From Pseudomonas sp. P8_241 (GTDB taxonomy: Bacteria > Pseudomonadota > Gammaproteobacteria > Pseudomonadales > Pseudomonadaceae): 64,000 bases of DNA. The DNA is taken from assembly GCF_034008315.1 (NCBI RefSeq), contig NZ_CP125377.1, positions 4,042,001 to 4,106,000 of the forward strand, given 5' to 3'. Below the pieces are notes generated by a model that worked only from the letters and a program-made list of their open reading frames with translations, did no database searches and had not been told where the DNA came from. Of this stretch, positions 1-7,383 are shown piece after piece (positions within the stretch are counted from its first letter, which is position 1; every line of letters begins with the position of its first letter). A program made the position numbers and the translations under genes.

Positions 1-413
1 ATGTAGCTGTTGCGCGGTCCGGCGGTGGTCAAGCCTTCATACGACATCTGCACCCGCTCGCGAAGGGCATCGTCTTCCTCCAGCACCTGCGGCGTCGGCG
101 GCACCGTGCTCGAATCTCCCGCCTGAATCACCAGACGCTGCAGATTGACGTTGGCGGCCAGGTGATCGAGGTCGCCGCGCACGGCGTGGGCCAACAGCAA
201 GGCCTTGCCCGCGTCGTTGACCCGCGCCCGATTCTGCACGGCGCCGTACGCGGCCTGTTCGATCAGCTTGAGCACCGGGTCGCTTTCCAGTTCCGCGCTC
301 CAGTTGTCGCCCATGCTCAGGCGGAAGGCTTCCAGCTTCTCCTGGTAGACCACTTCAAAGTCAAGGTCCTCCAGCACTTGCGGCGGCGGCAGTGCTGCCA
401 GTTCCATGGTCAT
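1..413 (-). CDS. Baseplate assembly protein J (partial)
   Basis: N-terminal 137 residues of a gpJ-like baseplate wedge protein of contractile-tailed phages; the rest lies beyond the left edge. The reverse strand reads MTMELAALPPPQVLEDLDFE, the usual opening of this family. The start at 413 gives a 4-base ATGA overlap with the stop of the upstream W gene, so the two are translationally coupled. It closes the visible leftward V-W-J baseplate run. Family call from overall resemblance and gene order; no frameshift seen in the visible part. Confidence 0.82.
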   Translation of the reverse strand, partial: MTMELAALPPPQVLEDLDFEVVYQEKLEAFRLSMGDNWSAELESDPVLKLIEQAAYGAVQNRARVNDAGKALLLAHAVRGDLDHLAANVNLQRLVIQAGDSSTVPPTPQVLEEDDALRERVQMSYEGLTTAGPRNSY

Positions 414-745
414 GCGGACACCTCCAAAGTCACATCACTGCCCAGGTACTGCCCGGTCAGCTCGAACGTAATACGCCCGTCGAGGATGGCCACGGCGCGC
501 ACCCGGCCCAGCTTCAGGCGTGGCTCCCACCGCCCGAGCGTGCTCGCCACTTCGGCCTGCACGGCACTTTTCCAGCCGTCATTGACCGGCAGGTCGACAA
601 AGCGCCGCAGCTTGCTGCCGTATTCCGAGCGCATGCGCCGGCTGCCCAACGGCGTGGACAAAATGTCCTCGATGGACTGGCGCAGGTGATCGAGGCCGGA
701 AATGAGCTGACCGGTGCGGCGGTCCAAGCCGATCATCCCAAGCAT
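410..745 (-). CDS. Baseplate wedge protein W (gp25-like)
   Basis: 111-residue protein of the gpW/T4 gp25 family, a baseplate wedge component in P2- and T4-like tails. The recognisable core is DHLRQSIEDILSTPLGSRRM, followed by the R-x-E-YGS stretch typical of the family. I start it at 745 (MLGMIGLDRRTG) rather than the longer upstream ATG, because that start overlaps the preceding stop by a few bases and matches the usual N-terminus. It sits between the 73-aa protein and J, the normal order in P2-type tails. Confidence 0.85.
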   Translation of the reverse strand: MLGMIGLDRRTGQLISGLDHLRQSIEDILSTPLGSRRMRSEYGSKLRRFVDLPVNDGWKSAVQAEVASTLGRWEPRLKLGRVRAVAILDGRITFELTGQYLGSDVTLEVSA

Positions 746-749
746 TGGA

Positions 750-971
750 TCAGCCCTCGACCGCGACAAAGTCCTTACGGCCGCGCAAATACTCCAGCGC
801 GACCGCGTCATCCGAAGCCACCGCCACCTGCGCCTTTTCCACTTTCAAGGTGCGCTCGGTCTCCAGCAGGACCAGCACCCGCGAGGTGTATAAGGTGTCG
901 CGAAAGACGCTCAACGTGGCCGGCGCCGGCGCCTCGGTGGTAGTTGGGACGTCCTTGGTTTTACTGGTCAT
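750..971 (-). CDS. Small phage tail-region protein
   Basis: 73-residue protein beginning MTSKTKDVPTTTEAP, with an alanine/proline-rich N-terminus and a more ordered C-terminal half. The start at 971 is preceded by GGAGAAA at good spacing. Genes of this size lie between baseplate V and W in related Pseudomonas prophages, but I do not recognise a named domain. Probably a minor baseplate or tail component by position; function unknown. Confidence 0.6.
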   Translation of the reverse strand: MTSKTKDVPTTTEAPAPATLSVFRDTLYTSRVLVLLETERTLKVEKAQVAVASDDAVALEYLRGRKDFVAVEG

Positions 972-988
972 GGCTTTCTCCAGACATG

Positions 989-1010
989 AAAAAACCCGCA
1001 CGCGGCGGGC
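989..1010 (-). terminator. Hairpin with T-tract after baseplate V
   Basis: On the minus strand a CCCGC/GCGGG stem (arms 1005-1009 and 995-999) is followed by six T residues. It lies just past the stop of baseplate V and before the 73-aa gene. It could attenuate leftward late transcription rather than end it, because W and J follow. Confidence 0.5.
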
Positions 1011-1027
1011 TGAAGGTGAATGTTCAC

Positions 1028-1558
1028 TCAATGCGAGTGGTTGTTGCTGTTGCCGCCGGCATCCATGATGGCGCCGGCGCCGGTGATGTCGCCGGACACG
1101 CTCAACGCACCGTCGATGCTCACCTCACCCGCCAGGGTGATCTGGCTGGCCGTCACCCGGATTTGATCCGGCGTCACTTCAATCAGCGAGCCACCGACCG
1201 TGATGGCCGCGCTCGTGCCGCCGGGTAACGCGATGCTGTAGGAGCCAGCCTCCCAGTCGTAGATCAGCGAGCCGCCATCGTCGAAGTACCAGGCCTCGAC
1301 ATGGTCACGGTTATCCGGCGGGGCCCCGGCGTTGCCATACAAGCCCGGGATAAAGGTGCCCATGGCCGGGTCACCGCTCGGGCTGAACAGCGCGCCCTGT
1401 TCATTCAGGCTGGGTGCGCGCCAATGACGGGCCTTGCCGGCGGCTAGGCTGTGCCAACGCACCCAGGCACTGACCCACGTACCGGCCTTGACCCGCACCC
1501 GAGCGGCCAGAAGATCGACGCCGACCACCACGCAGGGCAGCAGCATCGCCGCGATCAT
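1028..1558 (-). CDS. Baseplate assembly protein V (spike)
   Basis: 176-residue gpV-type protein, the central baseplate spike of P2-like tails. The start at 1558 (MIAAMLLPCVVVG) overlaps the upstream stop in an ATGA, a better choice than the ATG at 1588. The N-terminal OB-like part carries the family block VRWHSLAAGKARHWRAPSLN. The C-terminal part is a repetitive beta-rich region (ITVGGSLIEVTPDQIRVTAS) ending in a histidine/asparagine-rich tail (NSNNHSH), as expected for a metal-binding spike tip. Intact. Confidence 0.85.
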   Translation of the reverse strand: MIAAMLLPCVVVGVDLLAARVRVKAGTWVSAWVRWHSLAAGKARHWRAPSLNEQGALFSPSGDPAMGTFIPGLYGNAGAPPDNRDHVEAWYFDDGGSLIYDWEAGSYSIALPGGTSAAITVGGSLIEVTPDQIRVTASQITLAGEVSIDGALSVSGDITGAGAIMDAGGNSNNHSH

Positions 1559-2118
1559 CCGGTCGTGTTCAGCGCTGACGTATCCCATGCCAGATCCTCC
1601 GGCGGAAAGTAGTGATCTTCATTGCCGGTACCGGTGCAGCCATCGACGTTCAGATACAGGGTGCCCGGAGGCTCGACAGGCCACAGCCACTCCACCTCAC
1701 CGAGGTGAATCTGCTGGGTCCACTCCACCGTCCATGCGGTGTAACCATCCAGCTCCGGTTTGGTCCAGTCTTGCCGCGAGGCCACAAACTGCGCCTGTTC
1801 GACGTTATCCAGCCCCCAGGTTTGCGCTCGCAATAGCACCGCAATCTGTGCCGCCAACTGGGCACCCAATTGCTGATGACGTGCCAGCTCGGGCGCGACA
1901 ATGGCCCGTGCTTCAAAACGCAACACCAACACCGTTTCACCGGTACCAATGTCTGTCCCAGGTTCAAACTCAACCGGCTCCAGAAACACCGCCGGCAGTG
2001 CGATTCGGTCCTGAATGTCCGGGCAGGTCGCCACAAACCGCACCGTCGGCAAGGCTTGACGGATGTGGTCCTCGATGGCGGCGTACAACGCATCCAGCGA
2101 AAAGGCAGGATCAGACAC
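1555..2118 (-). CDS. Phage tail completion-type protein
   Basis: 187-residue acidic protein (MSDPAFSLDALYAAIEDHIR) lying between the minor tail protein and baseplate V. Proteins of this length and position in hybrid lambda-head/P2-tail prophages are annotated as tail completion or tail terminator-like proteins. That role is inferred from position; the sequence shows no catalytic motif. It overlaps its neighbours on both sides by a few bases, consistent with one leftward operon. Intact. Confidence 0.6.
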   Translation of the reverse strand: MSDPAFSLDALYAAIEDHIRQALPTVRFVATCPDIQDRIALPAVFLEPVEFEPGTDIGTGETVLVLRFEARAIVAPELARHQQLGAQLAAQIAVLLRAQTWGLDNVEQAQFVASRQDWTKPELDGYTAWTVEWTQQIHLGEVEWLWPVEPPGTLYLNVDGCTGTGNEDHYFPPEDLAWDTSALNTTG

Positions 2119-2746
2119 GGGCGTTCCCCTTCAGGTATTTATGCAGTTCGAAGTTCATCTCCTGCCGAAACACGACCAGCAGGCGCTCGTCGGCCTTGTT
2201 GGCCCAGGTGTAAAAAGGCCCTTCGACGTCTTCAAGCGAGACCTTGGCCTTGGCCAAGGGAAAGCGGTTGTCGTTTTCCGCGATCCAGCCCGAACTGGTG
2301 CCGCCGCCCATGGACGCGCTGCTGCCGGGATAGTCGTCCGGGTTGAAATGTTTGCTGGAGGTGCGAATCCAGATGTCCGCCTTGTTGCCATAGACGCGTT
2401 TATAAAACGCCCCCTGATAACGCCGACCCGCCACCGAAACACCCGCCTTGCCCTGACGGGGATTGCCTGTCCGGCTGGCCTCAATCGGGTTGGTGCCAAA
2501 CCAGAGTTTGCCCAATTGGCCCGGGCCTTTGATGGGATAGCTGCGCAGGCGCTGACGCACCGCCCGCACGGCAATCCGCTCCTGCTTACTGACATCGCGG
2601 GCCATGTGCGTGGCCAGCCAGCCCAAGGTCTTGTTGATCGCCCGTCGTTGCGCCGCGGCAGCGGCCTTGGGCATGACCTTGGCCAGCTGTTTAAACGCCT
2701 GCATATCGTCGGTAGAAAACCGCATTGCCACCGGCACGGCACTCAT
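2111..2746 (-). CDS. Phage minor tail protein (GpZ-like)
   Basis: 211-residue basic protein resembling phage minor tail protein Z, which acts at the head-tail junction during tail completion in lambda-like phages. Visible features are the Lys/Arg/Ala-rich N-terminal helix (KVMPKAAAAAQRRAINKTLG) and the central block GRRYQGAFYKRVYGNKADIW. It overlaps both neighbours by a few bases. Intact. Family assignment rests on these patterns plus order between the head-joining gene and the tail-completion gene. Confidence 0.7.
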   Translation of the reverse strand: MSAVPVAMRFSTDDMQAFKQLAKVMPKAAAAAQRRAINKTLGWLATHMARDVSKQERIAVRAVRQRLRSYPIKGPGQLGKLWFGTNPIEASRTGNPRQGKAGVSVAGRRYQGAFYKRVYGNKADIWIRTSSKHFNPDDYPGSSASMGGGTSSGWIAENDNRFPLAKAKVSLEDVEGPFYTWANKADERLLVVFRQEMNFELHKYLKGNARV

Positions 2747-3057
2747 GCTTTTAACCTCAACGACAAGGCCACCAGGCCATCGCCTGCGGGCTCAAGGTGA
2801 GTCAGGGTGTACTCGCCGCCACCGTCCAGGACGGGCAGATCGATGTGCACCGTCTGCGTTTTTTCAACGCCGGCGGCATCGGCCACCCGGATGTGAAAAC
2901 ACGGTTCGCGCAGGCCCGTGTTCAAGCGCCCGACCTTGGGCTGCAACCACGGGGCCGAGAACATGCCCAGCACGCGCCGGCCTTCGATGTAGCCGACATC
3001 GCCCAGGGTGTCGAACACCACACTGTCGATCCTCTCGACCAGCTCTCGAAAGGCCAT
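2743..3057 (-). CDS. Head-tail joining protein
   Basis: 104-residue protein immediately downstream of the capsid gene, the place of the FII-type head-tail attachment protein in lambda-like operons. I start it at 3057 (MAFRELVERIDSVVFDTLGD), two bases past the capsid stop, instead of the longer upstream GTG/ATG that would overlap the capsid gene. The body is beta-rich with the block GRRVLGMFSAPWLQPKVG. Function inferred from position and size. Confidence 0.62.
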   Translation of the reverse strand: MAFRELVERIDSVVFDTLGDVGYIEGRRVLGMFSAPWLQPKVGRLNTGLREPCFHIRVADAAGVEKTQTVHIDLPVLDGGGEYTLTHLEPAGDGLVALSLRLKA

Positions 3058-3059
3058 GC

Positions 3060-4055
3060 TCAGAGCGTCAGCAGGATCTGTGCCCGGGGCCGTGTACACA
3101 GGTGCAACGGGTTGGACTGTGCTTCACCGGCCATGCCCTTGTTGAACGGCAAAGGCTCCAATTTGCTGTAATACGGTAGGCCTTGGGTATTGGCCGTTTC
3201 CATGTAATCCGCCGGCGCAAAGCAGGAGATGTACAAATCCGGTACGCCTTCCGGAATCAACAGCGCGGTATCGTCATGAATAAACGACACCCCGGCGATG
3301 CGTCCGCGGTAACGCTCCCAGACAATGCCGCCCAGCTCAAAGCTGTCCCGCGCATCGCCGCGCAATTCCGCGGCCTGGATCGTATTGAGGTAGGTTTCTT
3401 CCACCGACTTGTGGGTGATCAGCTTGTTCCAGAAATTCTTGCCGCAGAAGGCCCGCGCGCCCGAGCTGGTGACGCTGCCCAGTTCATCGTCCTGCATGTC
3501 CAGCGCTTCGCCACACTTGACCCGGATTTTCGTCGCCGAGTCATTGAGGCCCATGGACAGGCTTTGTTGCTCCACGCCAAACGCCTGATAGATGTTCAGC
3601 AGGACCGTCGAGCCGTCCGCGTCCAACACCAGACCGTTCAGCGCGCCCATACGCTGGAACTCATGGGTGGCATCGAGCTGACGTTTGGCGTTGCTCAGAC
3701 GTGTATTGACCACGCCCTGCACCGCCTGCAATTCGCTCGTTGTGCCAAAGGCACGAATGCCCTGAATCTCGTCGGCCTTGATGGTGAAACGCTGCGGCAG
3801 ATGCACGGTGTTGAACGGGATCATCTGACGCTTGCTGACACCCACGACCAGCCCCGAGGTACCGCGTTCACCCGCCGGCACCAGGGCCAGGGTGTTGCCG
3901 TCCTTTTCAATCTGCACGGTCAGGGTGCTGATGCCTTCCTCGCGAAACAGGCCCAGGCTGCTGATGCGCCCCGGCAGGTATTCCTGCTCATTGATCGCCG
4001 CGGTGAGCGAGGACACGGAAAAAACATCGTCGGTAAAAATGCCAATGTCGGCCAT
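3060..4055 (-). CDS. Major capsid protein (lambda E family)
   Basis: 331-residue major head subunit of the phage lambda gpE family (lambda E is 341 aa). Conserved features include the N-terminal block DDVFSVSSLTAAINEQEYLP, the E-loop-like region VPAGERGTSGLVVGVSKRQM, and the C-terminal GRIAGVSFIHDD. Order decoration protein - capsid - joining protein is as in lambda. Intact, with normal codon use, so head assembly capacity appears preserved. Confidence 0.92.
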   Translation of the reverse strand: MADIGIFTDDVFSVSSLTAAINEQEYLPGRISSLGLFREEGISTLTVQIEKDGNTLALVPAGERGTSGLVVGVSKRQMIPFNTVHLPQRFTIKADEIQGIRAFGTTSELQAVQGVVNTRLSNAKRQLDATHEFQRMGALNGLVLDADGSTVLLNIYQAFGVEQQSLSMGLNDSATKIRVKCGEALDMQDDELGSVTSSGARAFCGKNFWNKLITHKSVEETYLNTIQAAELRGDARDSFELGGIVWERYRGRIAGVSFIHDDTALLIPEGVPDLYISCFAPADYMETANTQGLPYYSKLEPLPFNKGMAGEAQSNPLHLCTRPRAQILLTL

Positions 4056-4071
4056 GAAGGACTCTCCAAAA

Positions 4072-4098
4072 AAGCAAAACCCCGCACAGGGCGGGGTT
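4072..4098 (-). terminator. Hairpin between decoration and capsid genes
   Basis: On the minus strand AACCCCGC (4098-4091) pairs with GCGGGGTT (4085-4078), followed by TTGCTTTTTT. It sits in the only sizeable gap of the head operon. It probably causes partial termination, adjusting capsid dose relative to upstream genes, or stabilises an mRNA end. Confidence 0.5.
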
Positions 4099-4117
4099 GG
4101 GATGAAAGGGAAATGAC

Positions 4118-4462
4118 TTAGCGGGCAATTACAAACTGAGCCGCCAAGGCAACCTCGGCCTCAGCATCGAAACCGGTCAGGTGCACTTCGCTGACCTCGG
4201 CCAGCCGCACCACGGCACTGGCGCGGCGCTCTTCGGTCGATTCACCCAGCGGTCCGTAGAGGATGCAAGCCGCCACTTCAGTGCCATCGACGGCGGCAGG
4301 ATCGTAGGGGGCAAATTCATTGCTCGCCGCGATCAGCCCCAGCACTTGCCCGGCGTTCAGGGCGGCACCAGCGGCGACCAGAATGGATTCACGAGAAATC
4401 TTCCCGGCCCCCTCGGAGAGCAGAAACTCGCCAGCGTGTAGCGTTTCGTACTTGATGGTCAT
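4118..4462 (-). CDS. Head decoration protein D
   Basis: 114-residue protein of the lambda gpD family, which trimerises on the expanded capsid and stabilises it after packaging. The family opening is visible (KYETLHAGEFLLSEGAGKIS), as is the VLGLIA core. It overlaps the upstream protease/scaffold gene by four bases and precedes the capsid gene, the lambda C-D-E order. Intact. Confidence 0.9.
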   Translation of the reverse strand: MTIKYETLHAGEFLLSEGAGKISRESILVAAGAALNAGQVLGLIAASNEFAPYDPAAVDGTEVAACILYGPLGESTEERRASAVVRLAEVSEVHLTGFDAEAEVALAAQFVIAR

Positions 4463-5643
4463 GCGCGTGCTCCTTTTGCATTGTTGGATTGGCTGCCGTG
4501 AGCCGCTTGACGGGCCGCCCAGATCGATGGGGGATCCGGTTGTTTCGCCTGCGCTTTCGGAGCCGGGTCATGATTAAGCGGCAGGCTGTTGTCGATCTCG
4601 AAACCGTTGCCGCTGCTGACGATTTTGTCGAACAGACGTGCGCGCACCGCGGGCTCGTCCAGCCCCGCGGTCACGTACTCGACGCTGAGTTCGGGCAGAC
4701 GCGCTGCGACACACAGGTCATGCACCGCCTTGGCCCGGGTCAACCCCGCCAGGACAACTTCCTCACTTTCAAGCTGAGTCGAACTGAGCAATGGCGCGAC
4801 CAGGTTGCTGATCCCTGACTCCGCGCAACGCTGCGTAATCAACAATGCCAGCTTGGCTGAGTCGATCGCAAGCTTGGGTGGATCGTTTGGTTCTAGCTCT
4901 GGCTCTGGCTCTGGTTCTGGTTCTGGCTCCACCTCCGGAGCGGGCTCAGGCAATTCATCGAGCTGGGCCAGCAACGCCGCGGGAGTGTGCTGGTAACGCT
5001 GCATCACCCCACCCTGCCCCAGGCACGCTTTCACCTGGACCCCGTCACCTACTTCATCGGCCAGCCCCAGTGCCACAGCTTCACTTGCGGTCAACCAGGT
5101 TTCGGCGGCCACCATCCCTCGTAACTCCACCTCATCGATGTCCGGTGCCTTGGCCTTGTAGGCCGCGATGATCGCCTCCATGGTCTGATCGAGAACATCG
5201 GCCACTTTACGAAAGCTGTCCGCGTCGCCGGCTGCGTACGTCCACGGGTTGTGAATCATCAACATCGCATTGGACGCGATCACCACCTTGTGGGCACCGC
5301 ACACGGCGACACTGGCCGCACTCGCCGCCAGTGCATCAATACGTGCCGTGCAACGCTCTCCGAGCCGCGACAAGGTGTTGTGCATGGCCAACCCGTCGAA
5401 CAGGTCGCCGCCGATGCTGTTGAACGCCGCGATCACCGGTGACACACCGTCATCCACGGCGCGCAGGTCCTGCATAAACTGACTGGCGGTAATGCCCCAG
5501 GTGCCAATTTCACCGTACACAAAGACTTCGATCACCCGCTCGGCGGCTTCGCCACTGGCGTGCACGGCGTACCAGCTTTTGTCCTGCACCGGGACCGGCT
5601 GACCGGCCTTGTTGTAAATGCGCGGCGGCGTGTTCTTGCTCAT
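4459..5643 (-). CDS. Prohead protease (ClpP-like) with scaffold tail
   Basis: 394-residue head maturation protease. The N-terminal half (about residues 30-205) is a ClpP-type serine protease with the Ser in ALAASAASVAVCGAH and the His in AMLMIHNPW. A Pro-Glu repeat linker (about residues 225-250) separates it from a C-terminal region of about 140 residues that likely serves as scaffold, as in the lambda C/Nu3 arrangement. Overlaps the portal gene by four bases upstream and decoration gene D downstream. Intact. Confidence 0.87.
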   Translation of the reverse strand: MSKNTPPRIYNKAGQPVPVQDKSWYAVHASGEAAERVIEVFVYGEIGTWGITASQFMQDLRAVDDGVSPVIAAFNSIGGDLFDGLAMHNTLSRLGERCTARIDALAASAASVAVCGAHKVVIASNAMLMIHNPWTYAAGDADSFRKVADVLDQTMEAIIAAYKAKAPDIDEVELRGMVAAETWLTASEAVALGLADEVGDGVQVKACLGQGGVMQRYQHTPAALLAQLDELPEPAPEVEPEPEPEPEPELEPNDPPKLAIDSAKLALLITQRCAESGISNLVAPLLSSTQLESEEVVLAGLTRAKAVHDLCVAARLPELSVEYVTAGLDEPAVRARLFDKIVSSGNGFEIDNSLPLNHDPAPKAQAKQPDPPSIWAARQAAHGSQSNNAKGARA

Positions 5644-7124
5644 GCTTGCTCCTTGTCGTCGAGCGCCTGAAGCAGCTCGACGAGCGTGCTGTAATTGAGA
5701 CCTTTGCCCCGAGCCCGTTCGGCATCGGCGGCGTTTTCTTCGTCCACCGTTTCGGCGTCATAGCCGGTACGCAAGACCATCTCGCTGCGCGAGGCAAAGC
5801 CGGCGTTGACCTCCATCGCGCGTGACTGAACATCCTGGACTGGGTGGATGTAGGCCCAGCCTTGGGGCACCCAACGGGTACGCAGGTACTCACGGCGCCG
5901 CTGCGCGTAGTCCGGCAACAGCACGGCACCACTGAGCACGGCCATGTCCATCCACGCGGCCCGCACCGGACGACATAACTGGTGGACATACACACCGAAC
6001 TGCAGCTGCTCCAATCGACGCCGAAACTCGGTGAGCACTACCCGCAGCGCTCGGTCATTCACTTCACGCATGTCGCCGGTAAGGATCTCGTACGGCATCC
6101 CGGCACCCGCTGCCGCCGCCATCAATTGCTGACGCATGAAGTCCGGATAGTTGTTGCCGGCATCCGGCGGCGAGGAAAACTCGACCTCCTCTCCCGGCAA
6201 CAACTCCTGCATGGTTCCGGGCTCCAACGCCACCATGGGTGTGAAACCGTCCGAAGAAAGGTTCAACGGCGCCCCGGTGACCGGGTCCACCGGGGTTTGA
6301 ATGTCATCCGGTGAGGGCTTTTTGATAAAGCCGGCGAACAGGTTAGCCACCTCTTGGCGGAACAACACGGCATCGTCGTAGTTGTCCAAACTGCGCAGAC
6401 GCTTGAGCACTGGAGACAAGCGCGGCAAGCCACGCAACTGCCCCGGCTCGACCGGTTCAAAAATATGCAGTACCTGACTGGCCGGAACCCGCACCAACTG
6501 GTTGTATCCGCTGTTCAGTGAGGAGGCATCGCCAGGGTGTGAGCGGTACATCCAGTAGGCGACCCGGCGGCTGTCCGGACTGAACTCAATGCCGGCGCGG
6601 ATAATGTTGCCGTTGCGTACTGCCTCAAATTTGTCGTGCGGCACAAACTCCGGGGCCAGCACCTGAAGCTGCAACGGCACCACCAACCCTTCGTCGAGAC
6701 TGCGCGGACGCAGGCGGACAAAACACTCACCGGCGGTTTCCACCGTTCGGGCGATCAACGCCTGCTGTCCATAAAAGTCGGTGAGGCCATCGGCATCGGA
6801 CTCTTCGGTCCAGTCGGCCCAAAGCTCCTGCAACAGATGCCGCAGGTCATCGTCCTGGGTTTTCGGCCGCGGCGTAATACCGGTGCCGATCAGGTTACTG
6901 ACCCGTTTGTCGATGATGTTGAAGGCGTAGGGATCGTTGCGCACCGCAGCACGGGAGCGTGAGCGCAGGTTACGAAGCGCCGGAATGGCAATGCTGTTGA
7001 ACCCGGCGTCGGGCGCATCCCAACTGGCGGAACGACGCCCTTCGGCAGCGCCTTCATAGCTGGCCTTGATGTTCGAGGGGATCAGGAATCCGCTGCGACC
7101 CAAGGTAGGAAAGTGAGAAGCCAT
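5640..7124 (-). CDS. Portal protein (lambda B family)
   Basis: 494-residue portal subunit; the dodecamer forms the packaging vertex. Typical of the lambda gpB family are RNDPYAFNIIDKRVSNLIGT near residue 65 and GMPYEILTGDMREVNDRALR near residue 345. It overlaps gpW at 7124 by one base and the protease gene by four. Intact and close to the lambda B length (533 aa). Confidence 0.92.
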   Translation of the reverse strand: MASHFPTLGRSGFLIPSNIKASYEGAAEGRRSASWDAPDAGFNSIAIPALRNLRSRSRAAVRNDPYAFNIIDKRVSNLIGTGITPRPKTQDDDLRHLLQELWADWTEESDADGLTDFYGQQALIARTVETAGECFVRLRPRSLDEGLVVPLQLQVLAPEFVPHDKFEAVRNGNIIRAGIEFSPDSRRVAYWMYRSHPGDASSLNSGYNQLVRVPASQVLHIFEPVEPGQLRGLPRLSPVLKRLRSLDNYDDAVLFRQEVANLFAGFIKKPSPDDIQTPVDPVTGAPLNLSSDGFTPMVALEPGTMQELLPGEEVEFSSPPDAGNNYPDFMRQQLMAAAAGAGMPYEILTGDMREVNDRALRVVLTEFRRRLEQLQFGVYVHQLCRPVRAAWMDMAVLSGAVLLPDYAQRRREYLRTRWVPQGWAYIHPVQDVQSRAMEVNAGFASRSEMVLRTGYDAETVDEENAADAERARGKGLNYSTLVELLQALDDKEQA

Positions 7125-7330
7125 TACAGTCCCTTGCCTCCATGGTAAAGCCGCACGATGCGTGAACGAGGTCCGGCCGCCGCGATCAACGAGCTACGGA
7201 TTTCATCACGTGCCCTGAGCAATTCGTCGATGTCACGGTACTCAACGTTTCGATCCGCGTAGCGCACGATTTTCTCGCCGCGTGCGATTGCCGTCTCGAC
7301 CGCATCGAGTTGCTGTTGGGTAAAGGCCAT
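7124..7330 (-). CDS. Head-tail connector gpW
   Basis: 68-residue protein of the lambda gpW family, which joins the portal to the tail adaptor and stops DNA leakage. The sequence MAFTQQQLDAVETAIARGEK and the following VEYRDIDELLRARDEIR are classic for the family, whose members are 60-75 aa. It lies between large terminase and portal, as in lambda. Confidence 0.93.
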   Translation of the reverse strand: MAFTQQQLDAVETAIARGEKIVRYADRNVEYRDIDELLRARDEIRSSLIAAAGPRSRIVRLYHGGKGL

Positions 7331-7383
7331 GGGGATCGCTCTAAAAGAGAAAAACTACGTAAGGTAAAACTGCGTGCTTCCAC

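Noticed and set aside
3183..4121. 312-codon open frame on the plus strand opposite the capsid gene
   Set aside because: Pure shadow of the GC-rich capsid and flanking sequence; Arg/His-rich composition, no ribosome site, no family.
4875..4965. Repetitive GGCTCTGGTTCT-like DNA as a possible repeat element
   Set aside because: It encodes the Pro-Glu linker of the prohead protease in frame; simple coding repeat, no CRISPR-like spacing.
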